Shown here: positions 63,478 through 64,000 of the stretch, piece after piece
Layout of the letters: the number at the start of each line of letters is the position of its first letter
How positions within the stretch are numbered: position 1 is the stretch's first letter
Source: Alkalihalobacterium alkalinitrilicum
GTDB taxonomy: Bacteria; Bacillota; Bacilli; Bacillales; Bacillaceae_F
Length of the DNA stretch: 64,000 bases
Direction: 5' to 3'
Assembly: GCF_002019605.1 (NCBI RefSeq)
Contig: NZ_KV917368.1
Span: 4,383,060-4,447,059 of the forward strand
Position numbers and translations under genes: made by a program
The notes under the pieces: generated by a model
What the model was told of the DNA's origin: nothing
The model's input: the letters and a program-made list of their open reading frames with translations, nothing else
The model's database searches: none

Positions 63478-63999
63478 TTAATAATTGCAAATTGAGATAA
63501 TGTAGTTCTCCATCGTTCCCCTTTTTTGATAAGAAAGAACGATATCCTTGGGAGAAAAGACATCTACTAAATTAGTGACAAAGAACGAATGGCTGAAAAT
63601 TAATTCACCAGCCGAGCGGACTGATTTTATAATCACTTTTCTAGGCTTAGCCCAAGATTTGGCTTGATAAATAGTTTCTTCATAATAGCATTCTGCCTTC
63701 GTAACATCGGAAGGTAGAGATGATGGAAGGAGTTCATCCGCGATTCGTTGCAAATTTGCATTGGATTTGAGCCGAATCACGTAATAAACCGATTCTTTTT
63801 CGCACAAATCATACAAAGCAGGTACGGCAAACCCACTATCCCCGCGAATAAATGATGTCGTCTCTGGGAATTTTTCGTTGTAATGTTCAATGAGAGGTTG
63901 TATAAATTCCACAACACCATTAGAGGTATAGACATTCCCAGGTCGTAGCTTGGCTTTAAGGAAATCGCCTGTTACTCCGTCAAAGGCAACTAATGGATG
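63478..63999 (-). mobile_element. IS1380/IS4-like transposase, truncated at its 3' end and cut by the window edge
   Basis: The frame is open from the window edge. DDE-type features are RGDSGFAVPALYDLCEKE (second Asp) and the YQKRGTMENYI signature with the catalytic Glu. After MENYI the protein ends in six unrelated residues and a stop, whereas family members continue for several helices. So the insertion sequence has lost its right end. The missing N-terminal part lies beyond base 64000. Confidence 0.8.
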
Positions 64000-64000
64000 G

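Overview
The window is about 39-40% GC by eye and reads as low-GC Gram-positive, endospore-forming Bacillaceae. Supports are a GerB-family spore germination permease, a DUF3231 (CotF-like) protein, strong AGGAGG-type ribosome binding sites with many TTG and GTG starts, rho-independent terminators, LuxS, and gene order shared with Bacillus subtilis. The left part follows the yui block (pepA/yuiE, yuiF, bioY/yuiG). The middle follows the yug block (yugG-yugH, yugI, yugJ, pgi, yugN, with a yuzA-like gene). A third patch follows the ycs/kip block (pxpABC, ycsG, ycsI, IclR regulator). Two TRAP transporters would suit a sodium-rich or alkaline habitat, but that is inference.

Layout. 1-9 kb: end of pepA, a TRAP transporter (dctQ-dctM-dctP), an 18-unit 52-bp tandem repeat array, a YuiF-type permease behind a perfect 15-bp inverted repeat, a lipoprotein, BirA-controlled bioY, and a DegV protein. 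9-20 kb: an HU protein, an AbgT transporter, TetR and ArsR regulators, two MFS exporters, a YihY membrane protein, luxS and an isochorismatase-like hydrolase. 20-31 kb: the yug-type housekeeping block with thiM and a DEAD-box helicase inserted, then an M20 peptidase and a small membrane-protein pair. 31-37 kb: a 5-oxoproline (pyroglutamate) use locus in two divergent halves around an IclR regulator. 37-42 kb: the GerB permease, a frameshifted small gene, a broken Crp/Fnr regulator, and a ric/hemerythrin operon behind an intact FNR-type box. 42-53 kb: a ten-gene operon for uptake and breakdown of an unidentified (sugar) acid, ending in glycerate kinase. 53-64 kb: RNase J and Mqo, then a decayed region beginning at a tRNA-Ala(GGC) 3' half. 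That region holds remnants of an integrase, a MNT nucleotidyltransferase, CcdA, an isochorismatase and an IS transposase, together with a chimeric DUF3231 gene, mnmA, and a CGNR zinc-finger gene with a two-part operator.

How the genes work together. PxpA, PxpB and PxpC form the ATP-dependent 5-oxoprolinase, YcsG is its likely importer, and the IclR protein sits between the halves as the likely regulator. In the 42-53 kb operon the TRAP system would import a hydroxy acid. The dehydrogenases and the RraA-family lyase would convert it to hydroxypyruvate or tartronate semialdehyde plus an aldehyde. The D-glycerate dehydrogenase and glycerate kinase would then feed glycolysis. That pathway is a hypothesis drawn from gene content.

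Most notable non-gene structure: a dispersed three-hairpin repeat (four full or partial copies) whose stems keep pairing through G-U changes; a GGTGCC-type palindromic repeat that encodes the last residues of two convergent genes; the 52-bp array; and operators readable from sequence (BirA, ArsR, LacI, FNR, CGNR).
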